Positions 26,544-35,504 of a DNA stretch of 57,293 bases are shown piece after piece. Source of the DNA: Erythrobacter sp. (GTDB lineage: Bacteria > Pseudomonadota > Alphaproteobacteria > Sphingomonadales > Sphingomonadaceae); NCBI GenBank assembly GCA_002695185.1, contig NZOF01000201.1, forward strand, positions 1,802 to 59,094. Reading direction: 5' to 3'. A model generated the notes under the pieces. It made no database searches. It was given only the letters and a program-made list of their open reading frames with translations, and was not told where the DNA came from. The translations under genes and the position numbers were made by a program. Positions within the stretch are counted from its first letter, which is position 1. Every line of letters begins with the position of its first letter.

Positions 26544-29500
26544 ATGTCAATTTCCCGCTTTTTTATCGATCGGCCGATCTTCGCCAGTGTCCTGGCGGTC
26601 CTGGTGACTCTCGTTGGCGCGATTTCTTACTTCTTCCTGCCGATCAGCCAGTATCCAGACATCGTCCCTCCGACTGTAACCGTTACCGCGGTCTATCCCG
26701 GCGCATCTGCCGAGACGGTGGCCGACACCGTGGCCAACCCGATCGAGCAGGAGATCAATGGCGTCGACGGCATGCTGTATCAGTCGAGCGAGTCGACCGG
26801 CGACGGGCGCATGACCATAACCGTAACGTTCGCGCCTGGTACTGATCTTGATGAGGCTCAGGTTCTGGTCCAGAACCGTGTCGCGATTGCCGAGGCTCGC
26901 CTTCCAGAAGAAGTCCAACGATTGGGCATCGTAACCCGCAAGACGACGCCCGACTTCCTGATGGTTGTAAACCTGATCTCGCCAGACGGCTCGCTCGATC
27001 GCGAATACATTTCCAACTATGCGCAAACTCGGATCAAGGACCGAGTGGCACGACTTGACGGCGTTGGTGACGTCCAGATGTTCGGCCAGCGCGAACTGGC
27101 AATGCGGGTCTGGATCGATCCGGGACGGGCTGCGACGCTGGGCCTTACGGGAAGCGATGTCGTCCGGGCCCTGCGAGCGCAGAACGTACAGGTCGCGGCA
27201 GGCACGCTCGGCCAGCAACCAAGCCCAGAATCTGCCTTTCAGCTAAATGTCGAGACACAGGGCAGGTTTACCGGTCCTGCCCAGTTTGCCGACGTCGTAA
27301 TCCGTACCGACGAACAAGGACGGCAGATCAGGGTCGGTGACGTTGCGCGGGTTGAAATCGGCGCGACCGACTACGCCACATCTGCCTATCTTAATAACAT
27401 GGACTCAGTGATCCTGCCGGTATTCCAGAAGCCCGGCTCCAACGCTCTCGACGCGGCGGAGGGGGTCAAGGCAACGATGGAAGAACTCTCTGCCGATTTT
27501 CCGCAGGGGCTCGAATACCGCATCGTCTACAACCCAACCGAATTCATTTCCGAAAGCATCGATGCAGTGCTGCACACATTGCTCGAAGCCGTGGTGCTGG
27601 TGGTGCTGGTGATCATCGTGTTCCTGCAGAAGGCGCGCGCCTCCATTATCCCCGTGCTTGCCATTCCGATCTCGCTGGTTGGAACCTTCGCCGTCCTTGC
27701 GATGCTTGGTTATTCGCTCAATAATCTTTCGCTTTTCGGGCTGGTCTTGGCGATCGGCATCGTTGTCGACGACGCTATCGTGGTGGTCGAAAACGTCGAA
27801 CGCAATATCGAGGCAGGTTATACTCCGCTGGAAGCTGCGCGGCGCTCGATGGATGAGGTCGGCGGCGCCTTGGTGGCGATCGTGCTGGTCCTGTGTGCTG
27901 TATTCGTGCCCACGCTCTTCATGAACGGTCTGTCGGGAGAGTTCTACAAGCAGTTTGCCGTCACCATTTCCGCGGCGACGATTATTTCGCTGTTCGTGTC
28001 ACTAACCCTCTCGCCGGCGTTGTCCGCGATGTTGCTCAAGCCGCATGAACACTTGCCGGATGACGCGCCTCGCTGGCGCAGAGCGATTGAGGGAGTAGGC
28101 GAGAAATTTAATGCTGGCTTTGAGCGATTCAGCGATTGGTATGCGCGCCTGACAGCGCGACTGGTGGCTATGCCACGGCGCATGATGATTGCCTATGCGA
28201 TGTTGATCGGGCTCACCGGTCTCACGCTAGCCACAACACCGACAGGCTTCGTGCCGCAACAGGATCAGGGATATTTCGTGTCGGTGATTCAGCTTCCGCC
28301 CGGGTCGGCGACCACGCGAACCGATGCTGTCATGAAGAAGGTTGCCGAGCGCGTGCTGCCGATCGAAGGCATCACCGGTACGGTCATGCTCTCTGGTTTT
28401 GACGGAACGACGCAGACTCAGTCCGCAAGCTCTGCTGCAGCCTACTGGGTGCTCGACGAGTTTGAAAACAGGCAGGGCAATGGCCGCTCGATCGACGAAC
28501 TGATCGCCAAGGCCCAAGCGGCAACTGCGGACATAAACGAAGCACGGCTGATGATCGTAAAACCCCCTGTCATCCAGGGTATCGGCTCAGCTGGCGGATT
28601 TCGCATGATGCTGAAGGACAACTCCGGGCAAGGCTATCGCCAAATGCAGGCTGTCGCGAATGCGGTGATCGCTCAAGCGAATCAACAAGAGGGACTGGCC
28701 GGTGTCTATACCTTCTTCGATACGGGTACGCCGCGCGTAAAAACCGACATCGATCGCGACAAGGCGCAGATGCTCGGCGTGGCTCCAAGCGACATCTTCG
28801 ATACGTTGTCGGTCTATCTCGGAAGCGCCTTCATCAACGATTTCAACCTGCTCGGTCGGACCTACCGCGTAACTGCCCAAGCAGATGCCAGCTATCGCGA
28901 TGATGTAAGCGACATCGGAAATCTGCATGTCCGTTCGGGCAGCGGGGCAATGGTGCCACTGGGATCCCTCGCGACTATTTCCGATACCACCGGCCCTTAC
29001 CGCGTGAGCCGCTACAACCTTGCTCCAGCCATCGCGATTGATGGCGACACTGCTCCGGCGAGTTCCACTGGTCAGTCGCTTATCACGATGGAAAAGGTTG
29101 CGGCAGAAACTGTGCCGCAAGGTTATTCGACCGAGTGGACCGGCATAGCGTTCCAGCAGGCAAGCACTGGCAACACTGCCATCTACGTTTTCGGGCTGGC
29201 GGTGTTGCTCGTCTTCCTCGTGCTGGCAGCTCAGTACGAAAGCCTGATCATGCCGCTGGCGATCATTCTTATTGTGCCGATGTGTCTGCTTGCGGCGATG
29301 GTCGGGGTCAATCTCATGGGAATGGACAACAACGTCCTCACTCAGATTGGTCTCGTCGTTCTGATCGCGCTGTCGGCCAAGAACGCAATTCTGATCGTTG
29401 AATTCGCTCGTCAGGGCGAGGCTCTGCACGCCCTCTCCGCGGTCGACGCTGCAATCGAGGCGGCACGCACCCGCCTGCGCCCGATTCTGATGACCAGCTT

Positions 29501-29732
29501 CGCCTTCATCCTTGGCTCGGTGCCTCTCGTCATCGCGACGGGCGCGGGCGCCGAATTGCGACAAGCCCTCGGCACTGCAGTGTGCTTCGGCATGCTCGGC
29601 GTGACCGGCTTCGGACTGATCTTCACTCCCACCTTCTACGTCGTCTGTCGTGCCTTGGGTGACCGGTTCGCTGGTTTGCGCGAGCGCGGTCGTCGCGACG
29701 AAGCGGGCCATTCCATGCTGCCTGCCGAATAG
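26544..29732 (+). CDS. RND multidrug efflux pump, HAE1 family (MexF/AcrB-like)
   Basis: This is the trimeric inner-membrane proton-drug antiporter. The 1062-residue product starts FFIDRPIFASVLAVLVTLVG and has the porter-domain signature ISQYPDIVPPTVTVTAVYPG. The transmembrane-4 proton-relay Asp pair is in GIVVDDAIVVVENVER and the relay Lys in LSAKNAILIVEFA. Twelve helices and two large periplasmic loops are present. The length is typical for HAE1 pumps, and the closest subgroup by look is MexF/BpeF. GGAG at 26529-26533 lies about 8 bp before the ATG. The neighbouring adaptor and channel complete the pump. Confidence 0.95.
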   Translation: MSISRFFIDRPIFASVLAVLVTLVGAISYFFLPISQYPDIVPPTVTVTAVYPGASAETVADTVANPIEQEINGVDGMLYQSSESTGDGRMTITVTFAPGTDLDEAQVLVQNRVAIAEARLPEEVQRLGIVTRKTTPDFLMVVNLISPDGSLDREYISNYAQTRIKDRVARLDGVGDVQMFGQRELAMRVWIDPGRAATLGLTGSDVVRALRAQNVQVAAGTLGQQPSPESAFQLNVETQGRFTGPAQFADVVIRTDEQGRQIRVGDVARVEIGATDYATSAYLNNMDSVILPVFQKPGSNALDAAEGVKATMEELSADFPQGLEYRIVYNPTEFISESIDAVLHTLLEAVVLVVLVIIVFLQKARASIIPVLAIPISLVGTFAVLAMLGYSLNNLSLFGLVLAIGIVVDDAIVVVENVERNIEAGYTPLEAARRSMDEVGGALVAIVLVLCAVFVPTLFMNGLSGEFYKQFAVTISAATIISLFVSLTLSPALSAMLLKPHEHLPDDAPRWRRAIEGVGEKFNAGFERFSDWYARLTARLVAMPRRMMIAYAMLIGLTGLTLATTPTGFVPQQDQGYFVSVIQLPPGSATTRTDAVMKKVAERVLPIEGITGTVMLSGFDGTTQTQSASSAAAYWVLDEFENRQGNGRSIDELIAKAQAATADINEARLMIVKPPVIQGIGSAGGFRMMLKDNSGQGYRQMQAVANAVIAQANQQEGLAGVYTFFDTGTPRVKTDIDRDKAQMLGVAPSDIFDTLSVYLGSAFINDFNLLGRTYRVTAQADASYRDDVSDIGNLHVRSGSGAMVPLGSLATISDTTGPYRVSRYNLAPAIAIDGDTAPASSTGQSLITMEKVAAETVPQGYSTEWTGIAFQQASTGNTAIYVFGLAVLLVFLVLAAQYESLIMPLAIILIVPMCLLAAMVGVNLMGMDNNVLTQIGLVVLIALSAKNAILIVEFARQGEALHALSAVDAAIEAARTRLRPILMTSFAFILGSVPLVIATGAGAELRQALGTAVCFGMLGVTGFGLIFTPTFYVVCRALGDRFAGLRERGRRDEAGHSMLPAE

Positions 29733-29743
29733 GACTATCACCG

Positions 29744-31180
29744 ATGACATTCCGTAATCTTCTGCTCCCCGCCGTTTCCGCGCTTGCCTTAGCCGGCTGC
29801 GCGGCGGGGCCGGATCGCATCGCCTCCGTCCCAAACCCCGATGTGGACACCGGCCCCTTCCTTTCTGCAGAGCTGCACGCAGTATCGGCCACACCGGTCC
29901 CGGAAGGGTGGTGGCGCCTGTATCGCGATCCTGTCCTGGACGGATTGATTGCCGATGCACTCGCCGAAAATACCGATATCCGGCAGTCGGTTGCACGGAT
30001 CGACCGGGCCCGCGCAGCTTTGCGTAGCGCGCGATCGGACCGTCTGCCCCAAACGGGTCTGAATGCCGCTGCAGGTTATGGCCGCACGCCTGAAGATCAG
30101 ACCTTACCAGGCCAGGATCGCGATGGCGGCCAGTTTTCGGTCGGCGCAGACATTGCTTATGAAATCGACCTTTTCGGTAGGGTGAGCAGCGGTATTGCCG
30201 CAGCCCGCGGCGATGTCGCAGCAGCGCGGGCCGATGCGGATGCAGTAAGGGTAATGATAGTCGCCGATACGACGCTAGCCTATGCCGACGCGGCCAGCGC
30301 CGCTCAACGGTTGCGGGTGGCGAAATCGATCGTCGAGCTTCTGAATGACAGTCTTCGGCTTACCCGGCTACGGCATGATGCCGGTTATACCGATGGTCTC
30401 GCGGTCGCCCGGATCGAGACTTTGCTGGAACAACGGTCGGCGGCGATCCCTTCGATCAAGGCTCAGCGCCGGGCAGCACTATTCGCGCTGGCAACGCTCA
30501 CAGGTCGTGCGCCAGCAGAATTGCCTGCCGATATCGGTAAGCGCGACGTTCCGCTTGAGATCACTGCGCCACTTCCTGTGGGCGACGGAACTCAGCTGTT
30601 GGCTCGACGTCCCGATGTTCGCGCGGCCGAACAGCGCGCGTTAGCCGATAGCGCGAGGATCGGGGTTGCCCGCGCCGATCTTTATCCCCGCATTACCCTA
30701 GGCGGATCCATCGGATCGAACGCTGGAAATCTGGGCGATCTGTTTTCGGGAGGTCCCTTAGGCTTCCTGCTCGGACCGTTGATCGACTGGACCTTCCCAA
30801 ATCGGGAGCCGATCTTTGCGCAGATCGATGCCGCTGAGGCAGATGCCAGGGGCTCGTTGGCAGCCTTCGACGGAACAGTACTCGCGGCGCTTCAGGAAGC
30901 GGAAACAGCACTGTCGAATTATGCGCGGTCGCTCGAACGGCGGCGTATCCTAGTGACTGCCGTCCAATCCGCCGAGCGCGCCGCCCGCATCGTTCGCGCT
31001 CAAAACCGAGAGGGGCTGGTTAACTCCCTCGACACTCTCGATGCCGAGCGGACGCTTGCCGAAGCGAGGGCTGAGCTTGCCGATCAAGATGCCGCAGTTT
31101 CCCAAGACCAGATTTCAGTGTTTCGTGCCCTGGGCGGAGGGTGGCAGGTCAGTTCCGAAGGCGAAGATGAAGAAGGATAG
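29744..31180 (+). CDS. OprM/NodT-family outer-membrane efflux lipoprotein
   Basis: This is the outer-membrane channel of the RND pump. The 478-residue product has a lipoprotein signal with lipobox LAGC (about residues 17-20), then PVPEGWWRLYRDPVLDGLIADAL, the NodT-family opening, and two TolC repeats (for example QLLARRPDVRAAEQRALADSARIGVARADLYP). ATG 29744 follows AGGA. It is 11 bp downstream of the pump gene, so the three genes form one operon under the upstream TetR. Confidence 0.93.
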   Translation: MTFRNLLLPAVSALALAGCAAGPDRIASVPNPDVDTGPFLSAELHAVSATPVPEGWWRLYRDPVLDGLIADALAENTDIRQSVARIDRARAALRSARSDRLPQTGLNAAAGYGRTPEDQTLPGQDRDGGQFSVGADIAYEIDLFGRVSSGIAAARGDVAAARADADAVRVMIVADTTLAYADAASAAQRLRVAKSIVELLNDSLRLTRLRHDAGYTDGLAVARIETLLEQRSAAIPSIKAQRRAALFALATLTGRAPAELPADIGKRDVPLEITAPLPVGDGTQLLARRPDVRAAEQRALADSARIGVARADLYPRITLGGSIGSNAGNLGDLFSGGPLGFLLGPLIDWTFPNREPIFAQIDAAEADARGSLAAFDGTVLAALQEAETALSNYARSLERRRILVTAVQSAERAARIVRAQNREGLVNSLDTLDAERTLAEARAELADQDAAVSQDQISVFRALGGGWQVSSEGEDEEG

Positions 31181-31283
31181 AGATCGCTGGTGGCAGTCTC
31201 ACCGTGACGCCTTCGCCTCCGGATTGATCGGCTTTGCGATTACATCGGCCGTATTGCTGTGGCCAATGCTCGCTTCACCGTGA
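31167..31283 (+). CDS. Possible small membrane protein (38 aa)
   Basis: A 38-codon frame overlaps the 3' end of the OprM-like gene. It would encode a basic N-terminus (MKKDRDRWWQSHRD) and one hydrophobic helix (FASGLIGFAITSAVLLWPML). Single-helix proteins are common next to efflux pumps, and the composition looks like a real membrane segment. It has no recognised family and could be chance. The remaining 160 bp to the FUSC gene shows no gene. Confidence 0.35.
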   Translation: MKKDRDRWWQSHRDAFASGLIGFAITSAVLLWPMLASP

Positions 31284-31445
31284 ATCGTCATCAGTTGGAA
31301 CTTGGAGGTTTCAGGCTGTCGGGAGGTATCGATCTTTCGCAGTTTGCTGTGTTTGCCATCGCTGTTCAATCTTGTACCGATCACCCTCCTGCCTTTGCAA
31401 ACGAGGACGTAGGTTGCTTCTTGATTTGCTGCCTTGGTAATTCCA

Positions 31446-33428
31446 ATGCCGACACTCCTGACCCTCTTCGTAAACGCGCTTCCATCACATGCACGGCAGG
31501 TGCTCGTGCGTGCCGATCCGGGCATGTTGAGAACCGCGCGCGCTGCGCGTGCCATGTTTGCTTTTCTACTGACCATGGTTGTGACTTTCTCGATCGATCG
31601 CGTGTTCGGGGTTCCGGTAACGGCGTTTCTGATCGCGTTCCCCGTCACGGTCTTCTGCTGCGCGGCCATCAGCGATGACCAAACTCGGGCGCGGGTGGGG
31701 AAAATTGCGGCTCTTTCGCTTTCAGCGGGCGCGATGTTCACGCTTTCCGCGCTGCTTCACACAAGCTGGCTTAATCATGTAGTCTTCGTATTGGTCATCG
31801 GCATTGCGGCTTACGCGCGCCAATTCGGAGGAGCCTGGATTCCGGTCGGCTTGGCAGCGAACGTCAGCTATTTCTTCGGGGCCTTCCTGAAGCCCGACAC
31901 CGCAATGCTTCATTGGCAGTGGGTAGGAGTGCTCATAGGTGCGGTCTCCGCGCTCATCGTACACCAGTTGGTCGTTCCGCACAGGCCATGGCGCCGAATG
32001 CGCTGGGCGGTCAGTTCGATCCGGATGCGTATGAGCGAGATGTTAGCTACTTCCGCTCATGTGGCTGGAGGAAATAACCTTGCTCGCTTGAAGCGGGATC
32101 TGGCCCGAGTAGCTCAAGCGGTTACCGTTGCCGAAAATGAACTGGAGAACCTATCGGGAGGCCGGCTGGCCCACCGGCCGCTGGCCGAGGCTCTTCTGGC
32201 CATCCTGGTAATTGCCGAGCGTTTTTCGCTTCAGGTTCGAGGCAATCCGGAAATGGTTGGAGCTAAGGAGCGGGAACAACTTCAGAAGCTTTCCGATGCC
32301 TTGACGGATTACTCGCCCTTGCGGAACCAAGGCACTTTCGGATCGATCGGCTCGGCGGTAGATGATCTGGAGAGGGCATTGCAGATGCCGCCTGATCTCG
32401 ACGCGGCCCGATCATGGAGCTTGCCACCTTCACCGCCGATAAAACCGCACGTTCGGCCCGGAGTTCAGTCCGCGGCGGCCGCGGGACTGGCGATACTGGG
32501 CGGTGTGTTGCTTTCACCAGATCGCTGGTACTGGGCTGTCATCACCACTTTCGTGATGTTTACGGGTACGTTTTCGCGCGGGCAGGCTTTGGCCAAGTCA
32601 TTGCAACGCACCTTCGGGACCCTAGCCGGTATTCTTGTCGCGATGGGCATCGTGTGGCTGTTGCACGGAAACGTCTATCTCGCGGTAGCCTTGATGCCGT
32701 TCGCCATCTTCTGTGTTTTTTACGCTTTCATTCAGTCCTACACCTGGATGGCGTTTTTCATCACGGTTCTTGTCGCCCTGCTGTTTTCGGCTACCGGCCG
32801 TTTCACCGATGCGTTGATGCTGCTCAGACTCGAAGAAACGGCGATCGGTGCCGCCTCCGGGATTATCGTCGCCTCGTTCGTGCTGCCCAAAAGCACCGAT
32901 GCCCACGCGCGTGAGCAATTGAACGACCTCCTCGATGCTACCCGTAAGGTCTTGTCAGCATTCAAGCTTGGGGATCCTCTGGATCGTTTGCGTATTACAG
33001 CGGCGCTGCATGATTTCGAGACCAAGCTTGCGAATATGAGGGAAGCAATCCAGCCGTTGCGTATTTTTCCGGGCGCAAGCGCAAGTGGCCAAAGGGACAA
33101 GATCACGCACCAACTCGTGCTCACCAGCTATTGGGTGCATGAAATCGCACTTGCAGTGCGTCAGCTGGATCGCACCGCTTCAAAAAGCCTTCAACCGTCC
33201 GCTGTCGGCGCAGTCGCAGAGTTGGAAAGAGCGATAGTTCGGCTGCGTACTCCTGGTCATAACGAAACGTCTCCGGAACTAGACGACGCACCGCGCCCAT
33301 TGCCACACGAAAGCGAGAATCCTGAGGAGGCGATCACTGTCGCGTGTCGTGGCGCTGCCGGCTCGCTGACGGGGGCAGCGCGTCTCATAACTGACCGAAG
33401 AATGCAGAGCCGCGCTTTCCGCTTTTGA
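31446..33428 (+). CDS. FUSC-family inner-membrane transporter (YccS/AaeB-like)
   Basis: The 660-residue protein has two blocks of hydrophobic helices (about 30-175 and 340-480), each followed by a cytoplasmic helical region. This is the FUSC/aromatic-acid exporter layout. Recognisable parts are ARAMFAFLLTMVVTFSIDRVFG and, in the second half, SPDRWYWAVITTFVMFTGTFSRG followed by the FUSC core TFGTLAGILVAMGI. Members export aromatic acids or other small amphiphiles and usually work with an adaptor, but none is encoded beside it here, unlike many fusaric-acid loci. It may share the RND operon's components. ATG 31446 is preferred over a TTG four codons upstream. Confidence 0.85.
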   Translation: MPTLLTLFVNALPSHARQVLVRADPGMLRTARAARAMFAFLLTMVVTFSIDRVFGVPVTAFLIAFPVTVFCCAAISDDQTRARVGKIAALSLSAGAMFTLSALLHTSWLNHVVFVLVIGIAAYARQFGGAWIPVGLAANVSYFFGAFLKPDTAMLHWQWVGVLIGAVSALIVHQLVVPHRPWRRMRWAVSSIRMRMSEMLATSAHVAGGNNLARLKRDLARVAQAVTVAENELENLSGGRLAHRPLAEALLAILVIAERFSLQVRGNPEMVGAKEREQLQKLSDALTDYSPLRNQGTFGSIGSAVDDLERALQMPPDLDAARSWSLPPSPPIKPHVRPGVQSAAAAGLAILGGVLLSPDRWYWAVITTFVMFTGTFSRGQALAKSLQRTFGTLAGILVAMGIVWLLHGNVYLAVALMPFAIFCVFYAFIQSYTWMAFFITVLVALLFSATGRFTDALMLLRLEETAIGAASGIIVASFVLPKSTDAHAREQLNDLLDATRKVLSAFKLGDPLDRLRITAALHDFETKLANMREAIQPLRIFPGASASGQRDKITHQLVLTSYWVHEIALAVRQLDRTASKSLQPSAVGAVAELERAIVRLRTPGHNETSPELDDAPRPLPHESENPEEAITVACRGAAGSLTGAARLITDRRMQSRAFRF

Positions 33429-33479
33429 AGATGCGAAGCACCCCTACGCAACTGGCACAATCTCAATCTTTATGCGGAA

Positions 33480-33548
33480 ATGAATCTTCTCTGCAGCGCT
33501 GTGAAAACTGGCCAGAGCCTATTTTCGTTTGGCGAGCAGCAATAGGCT
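33480..33548 (+). promoter_or_regulatory. Candidate leader ORF and hairpin before the ABC-F gene
   Basis: A 21-residue ORF (ATG 33480, TAG 33543-33545) ends inside the 3' arm of a perfect 8-bp inverted repeat, AGCCTATT (33516-33523) and AATAGGCT (33541-33548), with a 17-nt loop. The ABC-F ribosome-binding site (AGGGG, 33552-33556) follows directly. A translated leader running through a hairpin just upstream of an ABC-F gene is the arrangement used by ribosome-mediated attenuators of ABC-F resistance genes. There is no U tract, so any control would be translational or through the hairpin itself. Confidence 0.4.
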
Positions 33549-33562
33549 GTTAGGGGCGCTCC

Positions 33563-35443
33563 ATGCTTACCATCGACGGTGTCACAGTGCGGCTTGGCGG
33601 CCGAGCCATTCTCGAGGATGCCAGCGCGACTGTGCCGGTTGGTGCGCGTGTAGGCCTGATAGGCCGCAATGGCGCGGGCAAATCCACACTAATGAAGGCC
33701 TTGATAGGCGAGATCGAACCTGATGCGGGCGAAATCTCCAAGCCGTCGCGCGCCCGCATTGGTTATATTGCGCAGGAGGCTCCCAGCGGCACGATGACGC
33801 CGGAAGAGGCTGTGCTGGCCGCAGCGACGGAGCGCGCTAAACTATTGGCCGAACTCGAGACGTGCACCGACATGGACCGGATGGGCGATGTGCATGACCG
33901 CCTGCTGGCTATCGATGCTTACAGCGCGCCAGCGTGCGCGGCAAAGATCCTAAATGGTCTCGGCTTCGACGAAGAGATGCAGCAGCGACCGGTAGACAGC
34001 TTCTCCGGTGGCTGGAAGATGCGCATTGCGCTGGGTGCGCTGTTGTTTTCGGAGCCGGATATCCTCTTGCTGGATGAGCCCTCCAACCACCTCGATCTTG
34101 AAGCGACACTGTGGTTGGAGAACTTTCTCAAATCCTATCCCGCAACTCTGGTGGTTATCAGCCATGAGCGTGACCTTTTGAACAAGGTTGTCGATCACAT
34201 CCTGCACCTGCAGGGCGGCCAATTGACGCTGTATACTGGCGGCTACGATGCGTTCGAAAAACAGCGCGCAGAACGTGCGGCACAATTGGCAGCGGCCAAG
34301 GCTTCCCAAGACGCCCAGCGAGCCAAGCTGCAGGATTATGTCGCCCGCAACAGCGCCCGTGCTTCGACTGCCAAGCAGGCTCAGTCACGGGCGAAGATGC
34401 TGGCGCGGATGCAGCCGATCGCAGCGCTGATGGAAGACCCGAGCCTGAGCTTTGATTTTCCCGATCCGGAAGAATTGCGATCGCCCATGATAACGCTTGA
34501 GAAGGCGGCAGTGGGGTATGGCGAGGCGCCACCGATATTACGGCGCCTGAACTTCCGTATCGAAGCCGACGATCGGATCGCGCTGCTAGGTCGAAACGGT
34601 AACGGCAAGACCACCATGGCGCGCCTTCTGGCTGCCCAGCTGGACCCGGCGGAAGGCGAGGTGAATGCTCCCGGTCGGATGAAAGTGGGCTATTTCACGC
34701 AGTATCAGGTTGAAGAGCTGGCGGGTGAAGACACCCCGCTGGACCTGATGAACCGCGCAATGGAAGGGGCCGCCCAAGGCGCGGTGCGGGCACAACTGGG
34801 ACGGTTCGGCTTTTCTGGTCCCCGCGCCCAGACACGAGTGGACAAGCTTTCCGGAGGGGAGCGCGCAAGGCTGGCCCTGGCCCTGATCACACGCGATGCG
34901 CCTCACCTGCTGATCCTGGACGAGCCCACCAACCATCTGGATGTCGATGCGCGTGAGGCACTGATCCAGGCGCTTAATGCCTATTCCGGTGCCGTTATTC
35001 TTATCAGCCATGATCGCCATATGGTCGAACTGACGGCAGATCGCCTTTTCCTGGTCGATGACGGTACTGCGCGCGAATACGCGGGGAGTATGCAGGACTA
35101 CATCGATTTCGTCCTGGGCCGTAATCAGCCCAAGAAGGACAAGGATAACACGCGCACCGGTGCCGCAGGCTCCCGTCCAGCGCGCGGGGCAAACTCTGCG
35201 GGCAAGGTGCGGTTCGCGAAATCGGAATTGGACAAGGCAGAAAAAGCAGTGGCGCGCCTGAGCGGCGAAGTCGAGAAGCTGGATCGATTAGTCCTCGAAC
35301 ACAGCACAGTCGACGCTGGTCAGACTGGCGACAAGATCCAAGACCTATTGAGGCTGCGCGCTGAAGCTGCAGACCGTCTTGCGGAGGCGGAAGAAGCTTG
35401 GCTGGTAGCCGGATCCGCGCTGGAGGCAATCGAGAATGGCTAA
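33563..35443 (+). CDS. ABC-F family ATPase (YheS/Uup-like)
   Basis: This is a soluble protein with two ABC ATPase domains and no membrane helices, which acts on ribosomes. The 626-residue product has Walker A GRNGAGKST, signature FSGGWKMR and Walker B ILLLDEPSNHLD in the first domain. The second domain has GRNGNGKTT, LSGGERAR and LLILDEPTNHLD. The domains are joined by a charged linker (about 240-300) and followed by a C-terminal coiled-coil (about 540-626). The length and C-terminal extension fit the YheS/Uup branch. Whether it is a housekeeping factor or an antibiotic-protection factor cannot be told from motifs. The ATG at 33563 has an AGGGG ribosome-binding site. Confidence 0.92.
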   Translation: MLTIDGVTVRLGGRAILEDASATVPVGARVGLIGRNGAGKSTLMKALIGEIEPDAGEISKPSRARIGYIAQEAPSGTMTPEEAVLAAATERAKLLAELETCTDMDRMGDVHDRLLAIDAYSAPACAAKILNGLGFDEEMQQRPVDSFSGGWKMRIALGALLFSEPDILLLDEPSNHLDLEATLWLENFLKSYPATLVVISHERDLLNKVVDHILHLQGGQLTLYTGGYDAFEKQRAERAAQLAAAKASQDAQRAKLQDYVARNSARASTAKQAQSRAKMLARMQPIAALMEDPSLSFDFPDPEELRSPMITLEKAAVGYGEAPPILRRLNFRIEADDRIALLGRNGNGKTTMARLLAAQLDPAEGEVNAPGRMKVGYFTQYQVEELAGEDTPLDLMNRAMEGAAQGAVRAQLGRFGFSGPRAQTRVDKLSGGERARLALALITRDAPHLLILDEPTNHLDVDAREALIQALNAYSGAVILISHDRHMVELTADRLFLVDDGTAREYAGSMQDYIDFVLGRNQPKKDKDNTRTGAAGSRPARGANSAGKVRFAKSELDKAEKAVARLSGEVEKLDRLVLEHSTVDAGQTGDKIQDLLRLRAEAADRLAEAEEAWLVAGSALEAIENG

Positions 35444-35504
35444 CTTAATTTAAGCATAAACGATCATGGGCCGGAACAATAATCGAATTGGGAAGACGGA
35501 ATTT

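Noticed and set aside
28587..29996. Minus-strand open frame of 469 codons
   Set aside because: It is antisense to the RND pump and OprM-like genes, with no recognisable domain.
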